From contig NZ_CP019702.2 in NCBI RefSeq assembly GCF_002005205.3, positions 186,001 through 250,000 of the forward strand: DNA of 64,000 nucleotides. The letters are read 5' to 3'. The notes under the pieces were generated by a model. It was given only the letters and a program-made list of their open reading frames with translations, was not told where the DNA came from and ran no database searches. Source of the stretch: Rhizobium rhizogenes (lineage in GTDB: Bacteria > Pseudomonadota > Alphaproteobacteria > Rhizobiales > Rhizobiaceae). Every line of letters starts with the position of its first letter. The stretch's first letter is position 1. The translations under genes were made by a program, and so were the position numbers. Below, piece by piece: positions 16,294 through 24,797 of this stretch.

Positions 16294-17430
16294 TCAATAG
16301 GGGTCGACGGCATCGCGCAGGCCATCGCCGAGCGCGTTGAAGGCGAAGACGGTGACCAGCACGAAACCGACCGGTGCGAGAATCCACGGATAGGAACCGA
16401 TGACGGAATAGGTTGCGGTGTCCTGCAGCATCAGCCCCCAGGAGATGAGCGGCGGCTTCACCGCAAAGCCGAGGAAACCGAGGAAGGATTCGAGCAGCAC
16501 GACGCTTGGAATATGCAGCGTCACGGCGACGATCACATGACTCATTACATTCGGCAGAATATGCTGGAAGATGATACGCCGGTCGGTCGCCCCAACGGCA
16601 ATGGCGGCGCGCACATAATCGATACGCGCCAGCGCCAGCGTCTTGCCGCGCACCTCCCGCGACATCTGCGCCCAGCCGAGCGCCGACATGACACCGACCA
16701 CGAAGACGAGGAACACGGTGGTTGGCGCGGTGACCGGGATGAGAGACGTCAGCGCGAGATAAAGCGGCAATTGCGGGAAAGCGAGAACCACTTCCACGAA
16801 ACGCTGCACCCAGGCATCCAGCGGCCCGCCGAAATAGCCAGATATCAGACCGACACTGGTGCCGATGACGGTGACGATGGCCACAACGCTAAGCGCGATG
16901 GCGAGCGAGATACGCGAACCGTAGATGGCGCGCGACAGCACGTCGCGTCCGAATTTATCGGTTCCGAGAAAATGCACCGGCTGGCCGTCCGTCGAGCCGA
17001 AGAAATGCCGGTTCATCGGAATGAGACCCAGAAGCCTGTATTCCACGCCTTTGACGAAGAAACCGAGATAAACGGGATTGTCGTAATCCGGCCCGACGAT
17101 GGGCTGGAAGGTGACTGGATCAAGCTCTTCCGTTTCGGCAATGGCATAGACGCGCGGCGCGAGGCTGATATTGCCATCCTTGTCGCTGAACCGAACCACC
17201 TGCGGCGGCGAAAAGCTGCCATGGGTTTCGAGCGGGTTCATCGGCGCGAAGAAATCCGCAAAGACGGCAATCAGGATCAGCAGCACCACCAGCACCAGCC
17301 CGACCATGCCGGTGAATGAGCGCCTGAGACGCCGCCATACCAGCGCGAGATAGGACTCATTACCCTGCGTGCCGCGTTCAGGCTTGGGGGTGACGGCGGT
17401 TTCGTTTTTCACTTCGTCAAACGCCATCAT
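16294..17430 (-). CDS. agpC: alpha-galactoside ABC transporter permease (OppC/DppC type)
   Basis: I start at 17430, six bases after GGGAGG and one base from the TGA of the upstream permease gene, giving 378 aa. An N-terminal membrane helix (GMVGLVLVVLLILIAVFADF) is followed by a long periplasmic insert (about residues 80-165), which lengthens it beyond the usual 300 aa of DppC. The C-terminal part has the permease loop for the ATPase (YVRAAIAVGATDRRIIFQHILPN). Part of the six-gene agp run. Confidence 0.87.
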   Translation of the reverse strand: MMAFDEVKNETAVTPKPERGTQGNESYLALVWRRLRRSFTGMVGLVLVVLLILIAVFADFFAPMNPLETHGSFSPPQVVRFSDKDGNISLAPRVYAIAETEELDPVTFQPIVGPDYDNPVYLGFFVKGVEYRLLGLIPMNRHFFGSTDGQPVHFLGTDKFGRDVLSRAIYGSRISLAIALSVVAIVTVIGTSVGLISGYFGGPLDAWVQRFVEVVLAFPQLPLYLALTSLIPVTAPTTVFLVFVVGVMSALGWAQMSREVRGKTLALARIDYVRAAIAVGATDRRIIFQHILPNVMSHVIVAVTLHIPSVVLLESFLGFLGFAVKPPLISWGLMLQDTATYSVIGSYPWILAPVGFVLVTVFAFNALGDGLRDAVDPY

Positions 17431-17431
17431 C

Positions 17432-18439
17432 TCAGGCCCTCCCGAATTCGCGAACGCGTGGGTCAAGCATGGCCAGCAGCATATCGGCGATGATGTTGCC
17501 GACGATCAGCGTCGCGGCCAGCACCATCATGAAGGTCGCGGTGACATAGACGTCGCCCACCGCCATGGAGCCGACGATGGCCGGACCGACGGTCGGCAGT
17601 GCGAAGATGATGGCCGTCTCGATTTCGCCACTCAGCATGTAGGGCAACACAACGCCCTGATACATGACGAGCGGATGCACGGCATTCGGCACCGCATGGC
17701 GCATGATGACCGCGCCTTCCGAAAGACCCTTGGCGCGGGCCGTCTCGACATATTGCGCATTCAGCGTATCGAGCAGATTGCCGCGCATCACCCGCATATT
17801 ATAGGCCAGCCCACCGAAGACGGCGATGGCGACCACCGGCCAGACATGGCTGACGAGATCGACGAATTTGCCCCACGACCACGGCGCACCGCCATATTGC
17901 GGCGAAAAGAAGCTGCCGATCTCCGACACGTCGAAATGAAACACCATGAGATAGACGAGGATCAGCGCCATCAGGAAGCGCGGGATCGTCATGCCGAGGA
18001 AGGCGACGGTGGAGAGCAGGTTGTCGACCCAGGAATATTGCCGTGTGGCCGCCCAGATGCCGAAAGCGATGCCGAGAATGGATGCGAAGATGTGGCAGAC
18101 CAGCGCCAGCGCAATGGTGCGCGGCAGGCGTTCGCCAACCACATCGGCAACCGGCTTGTTGTAATAGAAGCTGTAACCGAAATCGCCGCGGGTCACGATG
18201 CCGCCGATCCAGTTGAAATATTGCACGACAAGCGGCTGATCGAGGCCGTGTTCGACACGATAGGCCTGCGCCTGCGCTTCCGCCTGTTCGAAGGACGCCC
18301 CGCCCTGGTTCATAAGCTGCGAGCGGATATAGTCGGCATAATCGCCGGGCGGCGCCTGGATGATGGCGAAGGTCACCACGCTCAGGATCAACAGCACCGG
18401 AATGGCGGATGCCACGCGTATCGTCAGAAATCTCAGCAT
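17432..18439 (-). CDS. agpB: alpha-galactoside ABC transporter permease (OppB/DppB type)
   Basis: This 335-aa protein has the DppB architecture: N-terminal helix (IRVASAIPVLLILSVVTFAI), a periplasmic stretch, and C-terminal helices with the coupling loop YVETARAKGLSEGAVIMRHAVPN. It pairs with the OppC-type permease whose start overlaps its end. It is separated from the binding-protein gene by 144 bases that contain the second copy of the 47-bp element. Confidence 0.88.
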   Translation of the reverse strand: MLRFLTIRVASAIPVLLILSVVTFAIIQAPPGDYADYIRSQLMNQGGASFEQAEAQAQAYRVEHGLDQPLVVQYFNWIGGIVTRGDFGYSFYYNKPVADVVGERLPRTIALALVCHIFASILGIAFGIWAATRQYSWVDNLLSTVAFLGMTIPRFLMALILVYLMVFHFDVSEIGSFFSPQYGGAPWSWGKFVDLVSHVWPVVAIAVFGGLAYNMRVMRGNLLDTLNAQYVETARAKGLSEGAVIMRHAVPNAVHPLVMYQGVVLPYMLSGEIETAIIFALPTVGPAIVGSMAVGDVYVTATFMMVLAATLIVGNIIADMLLAMLDPRVREFGRA

Positions 18440-18536
18440 CGAACGGTCTTCCTCGGTTTGGATGGGCCGTGTGTCTCCGGCCGCGCTTCACGCGCGACCG
18501 GTACCGGGTGTTCTCCGGGAGGAGTTCTTCAAGTTT

Positions 18537-18583
18537 CGCATTGTCCGGACGTAAAACCGCTACGCACTTTTACTGGAAATGCC
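18537..18583 (-). repeat. 47-bp dispersed intergenic element, copy 2
   Basis: On the minus strand it begins GGCATTTCCAGTAAAAGTGC and ends CAATGCG, matching the copy at 1357-1403 at most positions. It lies directly after the stop of the agpA-type gene and before the permease gene. It can form a hairpin there and may stabilise the binding-protein end of the mRNA. Confidence 0.65.
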
Positions 18584-20671
18584 TTAGTTGATCGGGCCAC
18601 CCTCGCCCGGCTTGCCGGGAAGCTGTTCAGGGAAAAGTTCGTATTTGCCCTGCTTGTCGGCCGCGACCCACAGGCGTTCGCGGATGATGGCGTCTTCAGC
18701 CCAGTTGAACATGAAGATCGGCGTACCCTGCGGCACATTCGAGAAGCGCTTGTTGACGATGAGTGCACCGGGATATTCGGTGAGACCAATCGTATAGAGG
18801 TTCTGCGTGTAGACCTTCTGATATTGCTTCATCAGCTCGGCCCGTTCGGCATTGTCCTGCGAGGAGATGAATTTCCGCACCAGATCGGCCATCTCCTTCT
18901 CGAACGGCATCAGATCGAGTTCCTTGCCTTCGGGCGAGCGGTGGTTCCAGCTGGTGCGCGGGCCAACAGGGGCAAGCTGCTCGGTATTCTGCACCACGGA
19001 TGAAAGCTCGGTGGAATTGCGCCGCACCAGCCAGTCGAACTGTCCGCCATAATGGGCGGCATCACGCTGGTTGGAATCCAGGCTGTTGATGACGACGCGC
19101 AGGCCGAGTTTCGCCATCTGGCCGACGAGACCTTCCGCGAGGCTCTTGTCCGTCGCATAGCCGTTATTGACGAGAAGGGTAATTTCGACGTTGCGGCCAC
19201 CAAGCGTTTCCTTGGGGAAATTCAGGAAGCCATCACCATCGGTATCCTTCAGGCCGATAGAGGCAAGTGCTGCCTTGGCGGCCTCGAGGTTGAAAGGATA
19301 ATAGACCGTGGAGGCGCGATCATAAAAGCTGGTGCCCGACGAAATGCCGCCCGGATAGATCGCCGTGAACGGCCCCTTCACCAGCGAGTCGCCAATCGCC
19401 TTGCGGTCGAGGGCCGATGTCACGGCCTGACGGAATACCTCGTTGCGGTTCAGCTCGCGGATCGCCTGTCCGCGCTCATCCGGATTGCCCCAGCCATTGG
19501 CGGAAAAATTCATCTGCAGATTATAGCCGATAAGCCGCGGCCCAAAGGCAAGGCGGGCCGGCGCATTGGGATCGGCGGCGCGCTTCAGCGAGGCGACGAA
19601 GTTCTCCGGCTGTTCGAGATTGGAGAAATCGCCCGACCCGGCGACTGCCTGCACATCGCGGTCCGCCCAGGTGGAAAGCTTGTAATGGACCTCGTTGAGG
19701 TAGGGCAGCTGCTGGCCCTTTTCATCAACCTTCCAGTAATAGGGATTGCGCCTGAGCACGATGATATCATCGGGCCGATAGGCGACCGGCACCCATGCGC
19801 CCATCACCGGCATGTTCATATATTCCGGCGGGAAAGCGTTCTTGAACTGGTTATAGGTGTTCTTGGAATATTTCGGATGCTGGGGTTTGAGAATATGCGA
19901 CGGTCCGGGGCAGAAGCTCGGATAGGCCATGGTATAGAGATATTGCTTGGGAAAAGCCGCCTTGAAGGTCCATTCGACGGTGTAGTCATCGATCTTCGTG
20001 AGCGTCGTTCCCTCACCGAAAGCCTCGGGCGACGCACCGCCGCCGAGCGGGGAGACATTGGGATCGACGACGGCATCTTCCCAATAGAACATCACGTCAT
20101 CGGCGTTGAAGGCTTCGCCATCCGACCACTTGGCTCCCTTGACGAGATGCATCGTCAGCTTGTGGCCGTCCTCGGACCATTCCCAGCTTTTGGCCAGATT
20201 GGGCAGCGGTTCGGTGTCCTTGGCATCCACCTGGAAAAGCGGCGCGGTGCGCGTCAGGCATTCGGAAAGGGCGATATCGATGCCGCCCCAACCCTGGCTC
20301 TGGCCGGCAATGTAATTCCAGCCCTCCGGCCGGCCGCCGACCACATGACGCATGGTGTCACCATAAACGCCGGCGCCATCAGGCATGTTCGCGGCCTTAT
20401 AGACCAGCGGCTCTTCCGGCAGGCGCTCCTTCAGCGGCGGCAGCTTGCCGGTCTTTTCGAATTTCTCGCTGACCCAGTCGGGTTCGCTATAGCTCGGCAG
20501 CGCCTTGAATTCGAGGATCGAGTCGCGCGCGACATAATTGATCTTGCCTTCGGCCGGAAATTGCGGCGGCTCGGGCGGTGTGGTGGTCTCGAAGGCATTC
20601 GCATTAAGTGCGATCATCGAAACACCAAGTCCCAGTGCCGAGATGATACCGATCCTGCGTTGAAGTAACAT
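18584..20671 (-). CDS. agpA: periplasmic alpha-galactoside-binding protein (oligopeptide-type, family 5)
   Basis: The ATG at 20671 sits six bases after GGGAGGA (another ATG at 20677 is too close), giving a 695-aa preprotein with signal peptide LLQRRIGIISALGLGVSMIALNANA. The mature part shows the family 5 solute-binding pattern: LAKSWEWSEDGHKLTMHLVKGAKWSDGEAFNADDVMFYW quoted in parts, with KWSDGEAFNADDV as the hallmark. At about 700 aa it is larger than DppA. S. meliloti AgpA, required for melibiose and raffinose use, is of this class and has the same neighbours. Confidence 0.88.
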   Translation of the reverse strand: MLLQRRIGIISALGLGVSMIALNANAFETTTPPEPPQFPAEGKINYVARDSILEFKALPSYSEPDWVSEKFEKTGKLPPLKERLPEEPLVYKAANMPDGAGVYGDTMRHVVGGRPEGWNYIAGQSQGWGGIDIALSECLTRTAPLFQVDAKDTEPLPNLAKSWEWSEDGHKLTMHLVKGAKWSDGEAFNADDVMFYWEDAVVDPNVSPLGGGASPEAFGEGTTLTKIDDYTVEWTFKAAFPKQYLYTMAYPSFCPGPSHILKPQHPKYSKNTYNQFKNAFPPEYMNMPVMGAWVPVAYRPDDIIVLRRNPYYWKVDEKGQQLPYLNEVHYKLSTWADRDVQAVAGSGDFSNLEQPENFVASLKRAADPNAPARLAFGPRLIGYNLQMNFSANGWGNPDERGQAIRELNRNEVFRQAVTSALDRKAIGDSLVKGPFTAIYPGGISSGTSFYDRASTVYYPFNLEAAKAALASIGLKDTDGDGFLNFPKETLGGRNVEITLLVNNGYATDKSLAEGLVGQMAKLGLRVVINSLDSNQRDAAHYGGQFDWLVRRNSTELSSVVQNTEQLAPVGPRTSWNHRSPEGKELDLMPFEKEMADLVRKFISSQDNAERAELMKQYQKVYTQNLYTIGLTEYPGALIVNKRFSNVPQGTPIFMFNWAEDAIIRERLWVAADKQGKYELFPEQLPGKPGEGGPIN

Positions 20672-20775
20672 CGTCATTCCTCCCAAATGGCAGCTCTTCG
20701 ACCGCCCACCCTCTGTGATCGTTACGACCGGGCGGCGAACTCCCTTTCGCCGCCGGCCTGTTCCCATGCTTTTCC

Positions 20776-22242
20776 TCAAACAGCCTTTTTCAGCGCCGAT
20801 TTTTCGGCCCGCAATTCCTCGATGGAACGCACGTTACGGCGCGCAGCCCCCGCCCAGTCACGGGTCTTGACGCTGGATTTGGCAAGCCGTTCCTTCGCCG
20901 CCGGCACGGCATCGGCATATTGCGGCAGCCAGCGCGCCTGCGCGACAACCATCTCGTCCACCATCTGCCAGACCTCCTCCGGCGTTGCGACGGCACCGAC
21001 CAGCGGGTCATGCAGCACGGCAAGCTTCAAGAGATCGATATCGCCGCTCACCGCCGCATGCACTGACATGCGCTGCACATTAATCGAGGCCATGCAGGTG
21101 GCAGCGCAGGCTTCCGGCAGCGTGATGTCCGACACCATGTTGATGCCGAAACGGTCGACGAAGCCGGGCGACTCGATGATGGCGTCAGCCGGCAGATTGC
21201 TGATGACACCATTGTTCTTGAGGTTGAAATGGCCGCGATAGACGCGTCCCGTCTCCAGCGCCTCGAGAATATGGCTGGCATGTTCGTTGGAGCGCTTTGC
21301 CGGATCGATCGGCTTGGCAGCCGAGGCGAGAAACTGCGGAAATTCGGTTTCGAACCAGTTGCGCGTTTCGGTGGAGTGGCGCAGATACCCGCCGGTTTCA
21401 CCGTGAATCCAGTCGGACATGTCGATCCAGCGGGCGATTTCCTCCGGCCGCTTGCGATACCACGGCAGATATTCCGAGAGATGGCCGTTGCTTTCGGTCG
21501 AATAGACGCCGAAGCGCTTCAGCACGTCGATGCGCAACTTCTCCTGCTGCGAGAAGACCGGATGCGCCTCGAAGGCGGCGACCAACTCTTCCTTGCCGAT
21601 CTTGCGGCCGTTGAGCCGCAGATCAATGAACCATGTCTGGTGGTTGATGCCGGAGCAGATGTAATCCAGCTCGGACACGCTTTTGGCGCCAAGAATTTCG
21701 GCGATCTGTTCCGCACCATGCTGCACGCCGTGGCAGAGACCGACCGTATCGACCTTGCCATATTCGATGGCTGCCCAGGTGTTCATGGCCATGGGGTTGG
21801 CATAGTTCAGGAATTTTGCACCCGGGGCCGCGACTTCACGGATATCCTTGCAGAAATCCAGAATGACGGGAATGTTGCGCTGGCCATAGAGGATGCCGCC
21901 GGCGCAGATCGTATCGCCCACACATTGGTCGATGCCGTATTTCAGCGGAATACGGATATCATCGGCATAGGCTTCCAGACCGCCGACCCGCACGCAGCTG
22001 ATGATGTATTTCGCGCCCTCCAGCGCCCGGCGGCGATTGGTATCGGCCGTCACCTTCACCGGGAAACCATTGGCCTCGACGATCTTTTCAAGGATCGCCT
22101 TGATCATATCGAGATTGTGCTGGCTGATATCCGTCAGCGCGACCTCGATATCGCGAAACTCCGGCACGCACAGGAGATCGGTGAACAGTTTTTTCGTGAA
22201 ACCGACGCTGCCTGCGCCAATAATAGCGATTTTGAAACTCAT
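20776..22242 (-). CDS. agaL1: alpha-galactosidase, glycoside hydrolase family 4 (first copy of the locus)
   Basis: The ATG at 22242 follows GAGGTGG and gives 488 aa. NAD fold: KIAIIGAGSVGFTKKL. GH4 motifs: GGILYGQRNIPVI in the place of the more usual GGIMR, NPMAMNTWA, and GLCHGVQHGAEQI with the metal-binding cysteine-histidine. It differs clearly in sequence from the second copy at 13218-14591, so the two are old paralogues, possibly for different alpha-galactosides or galacturonides. It is the first gene of the agp operon, divergent from the AraC activator. Confidence 0.88.
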   Translation of the reverse strand: MSFKIAIIGAGSVGFTKKLFTDLLCVPEFRDIEVALTDISQHNLDMIKAILEKIVEANGFPVKVTADTNRRRALEGAKYIISCVRVGGLEAYADDIRIPLKYGIDQCVGDTICAGGILYGQRNIPVILDFCKDIREVAAPGAKFLNYANPMAMNTWAAIEYGKVDTVGLCHGVQHGAEQIAEILGAKSVSELDYICSGINHQTWFIDLRLNGRKIGKEELVAAFEAHPVFSQQEKLRIDVLKRFGVYSTESNGHLSEYLPWYRKRPEEIARWIDMSDWIHGETGGYLRHSTETRNWFETEFPQFLASAAKPIDPAKRSNEHASHILEALETGRVYRGHFNLKNNGVISNLPADAIIESPGFVDRFGINMVSDITLPEACAATCMASINVQRMSVHAAVSGDIDLLKLAVLHDPLVGAVATPEEVWQMVDEMVVAQARWLPQYADAVPAAKERLAKSSVKTRDWAGAARRNVRSIEELRAEKSALKKAV

Positions 22243-22439
22243 AACGCCACCTCTGTTGCAAATCGAACGGGTGAAACGGGCCGAAGGATCGTGAAATGGC
22301 GCTGCAGAAAAATACCCGTAAGAATCCCGGAAAACCGGCCTTCCTCCCAATTTTTCAGCAGCAATATCCCGCTGGCTGTCTCCTCGGATCGGGATTATGC
22401 GTATAAAGACGGATAGGACCAGAGAAGGATTATGCTTTC

Positions 22440-23333
22440 ATGGGTAATTTTGTGCTGCGCGATTTGATCGATCAGGGGCCCGGCATGCGCACCGTCTCGC
22501 TGCCGCGCGGCCGCCAGACGCTGCACACCATGCCAACCAGCAGCGGTTATGAAATCCGCCGCGGCGGCAATTATGACTGGGATGGGCGCAAACGCGGCCA
22601 GACGCCCTTCACGGTGCTGCAATATTGCATCGGCGGACAGGGCAACCTGCGTTACGAGAACCGCCATTATGTGGTGAAGCCGGGTGAAACCCTGCTGCTG
22701 CTGATCCCGCACAATCACCGCTACTGGCTGGAAGACGGCAAGGAATGGGAGTTCTTCTGGATTTCCATGAATGGCGAAGAGGCGCTGCGCATTCACCGCA
22801 ACATCCTCGCCGTCACCGGCCCGATCCTCAAGCTCCAGCCCGAAACCGTCGATCACCTTGCCGAATGCTGCTCACGCCTCGTCAATGGCGCGGAAACGCC
22901 GGGAGCCGCCTCCGCCGTTGCCTATGAGGCGGCGATGACGCTTTATGACGATGTCTTCGGCTCGCACCCGTCTTTCGGCGGTGAATATCGTACCCTGCAA
23001 CAGGTGTTGAGCTATATAGACAGCCACCTCGGCGAGCGGCTTTCGGTCAGCGATCTTGCGGCGGTGGCCGGCCTCAGCCGCGCGCATTTTTCCCGCATCT
23101 TCACGGCGAGCGAAGGCCTGCCGCCGGCTGAATTCGTGCTGCAGCGGCGATTGCGGCGGGCGGCAAAACTGCTGACCACGGCCGGGAATATTCCCGTCAA
23201 GGAAGTGTCCGTACTGTGCGGTTTCGAGGACCCGAACTATTTTTCCAAGGTCTTTCGCAGGCTCTATGGCACCAACCCCAGCGAATTTCGCACCACCGGC
23301 ATGTATGCGAGCGTCCGGCAGGACGGAAGCTGA
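22440..23333 (+). CDS. agpT: AraC-family activator of the alpha-galactoside locus
   Basis: This 297-aa protein has an N-terminal cupin-like sensor (QYCIGGQGNLRYENRHYVVKPGETLLLLIP, about residues 62-92) and a C-terminal double helix-turn-helix. In the latter, LSVSDLAAVAGLSRAHFSRIF and IPVKEVSVLCGFEDPNYFSKVFRR are the two recognition units. It faces agaL1 across 197 bases. In S. meliloti the AraC protein AgpT at this position is needed to induce the locus; I infer the same here. Confidence 0.85.
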   Translation: MGNFVLRDLIDQGPGMRTVSLPRGRQTLHTMPTSSGYEIRRGGNYDWDGRKRGQTPFTVLQYCIGGQGNLRYENRHYVVKPGETLLLLIPHNHRYWLEDGKEWEFFWISMNGEEALRIHRNILAVTGPILKLQPETVDHLAECCSRLVNGAETPGAASAVAYEAAMTLYDDVFGSHPSFGGEYRTLQQVLSYIDSHLGERLSVSDLAAVAGLSRAHFSRIFTASEGLPPAEFVLQRRLRRAAKLLTTAGNIPVKEVSVLCGFEDPNYFSKVFRRLYGTNPSEFRTTGMYASVRQDGS

Positions 23334-23406
23334 AAAAACAACTTCCTTTTGCCACGTTTCAGGCGATTAAGAATGGACGGAACAACCTCTTTGGAGACCG
23401 GCTGAG

Positions 23407-23874
23407 GTGAACAGCAAAATCCGCACGATCCTCGTCTTTCCAATCAGGGCAATCATCGTATTTGCCCTGATCCTCGACGGCATTTTCCGGCCGCTTTACC
23501 GGCCCATTATCAGAACCATATCCGGCCTGACATTCATCAGGCGACTGGAAAACCGGATCGCCGGCTTGCCGCGGCTCGCCATTCTTCTCTGTCTTGCCGT
23601 GCCCTTCGCCATTGCCGAACCCATGAAGATCATCGGCCTTCTCCTGATTGCCCACGGCGCAATGAAGACCGGGATCGGCCTGACGATCCTTGCCCATCTG
23701 GCAACCTTCCTGATCGTCGAACGCATCTATCACGCGGGCAGGGAAAAGCTCCTCACCTATGCCTGGCTCGCCTGGATCATGCGTTATGTGCGCTTCGCCC
23801 GTTCCTTTTACGATCGCGCCAAACTCGCGACCTTGAACTGGATCCGTCTGAGGGTCATGGAATTCCAGAGGTAG
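23407..23874 (+). CDS. hypothetical membrane protein, 155 aa
   Basis: It starts at a GTG (23407) with GGAG upstream. Three or more hydrophobic segments are visible: TILVFPIRAIIVFALILDGI (about 7-26), LPRLAILLCLAVPFAIAEPM, and KIIGLLLIAHGAMKTGIGLTI with the following helix. The C-terminal tail is basic (RYVRFARSFYDRAKLATLNW). I do not recognise the family. It lies between agpT and the convergent EamA gene and shares an operon with neither by necessity. Confidence 0.7.
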   Translation: MNSKIRTILVFPIRAIIVFALILDGIFRPLYRPIIRTISGLTFIRRLENRIAGLPRLAILLCLAVPFAIAEPMKIIGLLLIAHGAMKTGIGLTILAHLATFLIVERIYHAGREKLLTYAWLAWIMRYVRFARSFYDRAKLATLNWIRLRVMEFQR

Positions 23875-23885
23875 GGGCGTTTCCG

Positions 23886-24797
23886 TTATTTCCGGCGGCG
23901 CAGCGTCTTGAGGACATATTCCACAAGTGCGGTTGACTGCAGCGAAACGAGGATGATGGCAATGCCGAGCACCACGCGGGTTTCCGGCACCTCGTCAAAC
24001 AGGAAATATCCGACAGCCGTGACGAACAGGATCGAGAGATAACCGACGGGGGCAAGGACGCTGGCATCGGCGATACGATAGGCCCGCAGAAAGCAATATT
24101 GCCCCATCTGCGCCAGAAGCCCGATGGCCAGCAGCGGACCCCAGTCGAGCGGCGCAACCGGCTTCCATGTCCAGATCGCCGGAACGGCAGTGATGACGGC
24201 AAGGCCGACGGTATAAAACACCATCATGACCGTGGTGTTTTCCTGCCGCAGCGCCCGGGTCTGGATCACGGCGAGCGCGCCGAACACCACCGACACAAGG
24301 ACGACAAGCACGCCTGCGTTAAACTCCGCCCCACCCGGCCCGATAACGACGAGCACACCGGCAAAGGCAAGACAGGCCCCTGCCCAGCGATATCGGCTCA
24401 CCCTTTCGCCGAGAAAGGCAACCGCCATCGCCATCGTCACCAGCGGTCGGGAAAAGCCGACGGCGTTGACGGTGGCAAGCGGCAGCAGGGTGATGGCGAT
24501 GAAATTGCTGGTAAGCGCAATGGCGTTGCAGCAGATGCGGAAAAGGTTGCGCCAGGGATATTTGACGCGCAGCATCTCCATCCGATGCCGCCAGATGAGC
24601 GGCAGGATAAAGATGAGGCCGATCATGGCCCTGATGAAGACGAGCTGAAAGGCGGGATAGGTAACGCCCTGCGCCTTGACGAGCGCCGTCATTCCACCCG
24701 AAACGAGGGCCATATCCAGAAGCAGCCAGCCGACACCCGCGCGCGTATCCGTTTCGCGCGGGTTTTCCCGTTTTTCGCTTTGCCCGTGGCCATTCAC
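23886..24797 (-). CDS. EamA/DMT-family transporter
   Basis: The 303-aa protein has ten hydrophobic segments in two EamA repeats (about residues 22-150 and 165-295), the drug/metabolite transporter layout. A GTG start at 24797 overlaps the TGA of the PIG-L gene (GTGA), so translation is coupled. Such transporters usually export small metabolites. In this operon it may release a product or an inhibitor of the sugar pathway. Substrate unknown. Confidence 0.88.
   Translation of the reverse strand: MNGHGQSEKRENPRETDTRAGVGWLLLDMALVSGGMTALVKAQGVTYPAFQLVFIRAMIGLIFILPLIWRHRMEMLRVKYPWRNLFRICCNAIALTSNFIAITLLPLATVNAVGFSRPLVTMAMAVAFLGERVSRYRWAGACLAFAGVLVVIGPGGAEFNAGVLVVLVSVVFGALAVIQTRALRQENTTVMMVFYTVGLAVITAVPAIWTWKPVAPLDWGPLLAIGLLAQMGQYCFLRAYRIADASVLAPVGYLSILFVTAVGYFLFDEVPETRVVLGIAIILVSLQSTALVEYVLKTLRRRK

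Noticed and set aside
15148..17319. Very long open frames opposite real genes, such as 723 codons at 15148-17319 and 729 codons at 54274-56463 on the plus strand
   Set aside because: They lie exactly opposite agpD/agpC and katG, have His/Arg-rich low-similarity translations and no ribosome sites; long antisense frames are a by-product of GC-rich codon use.
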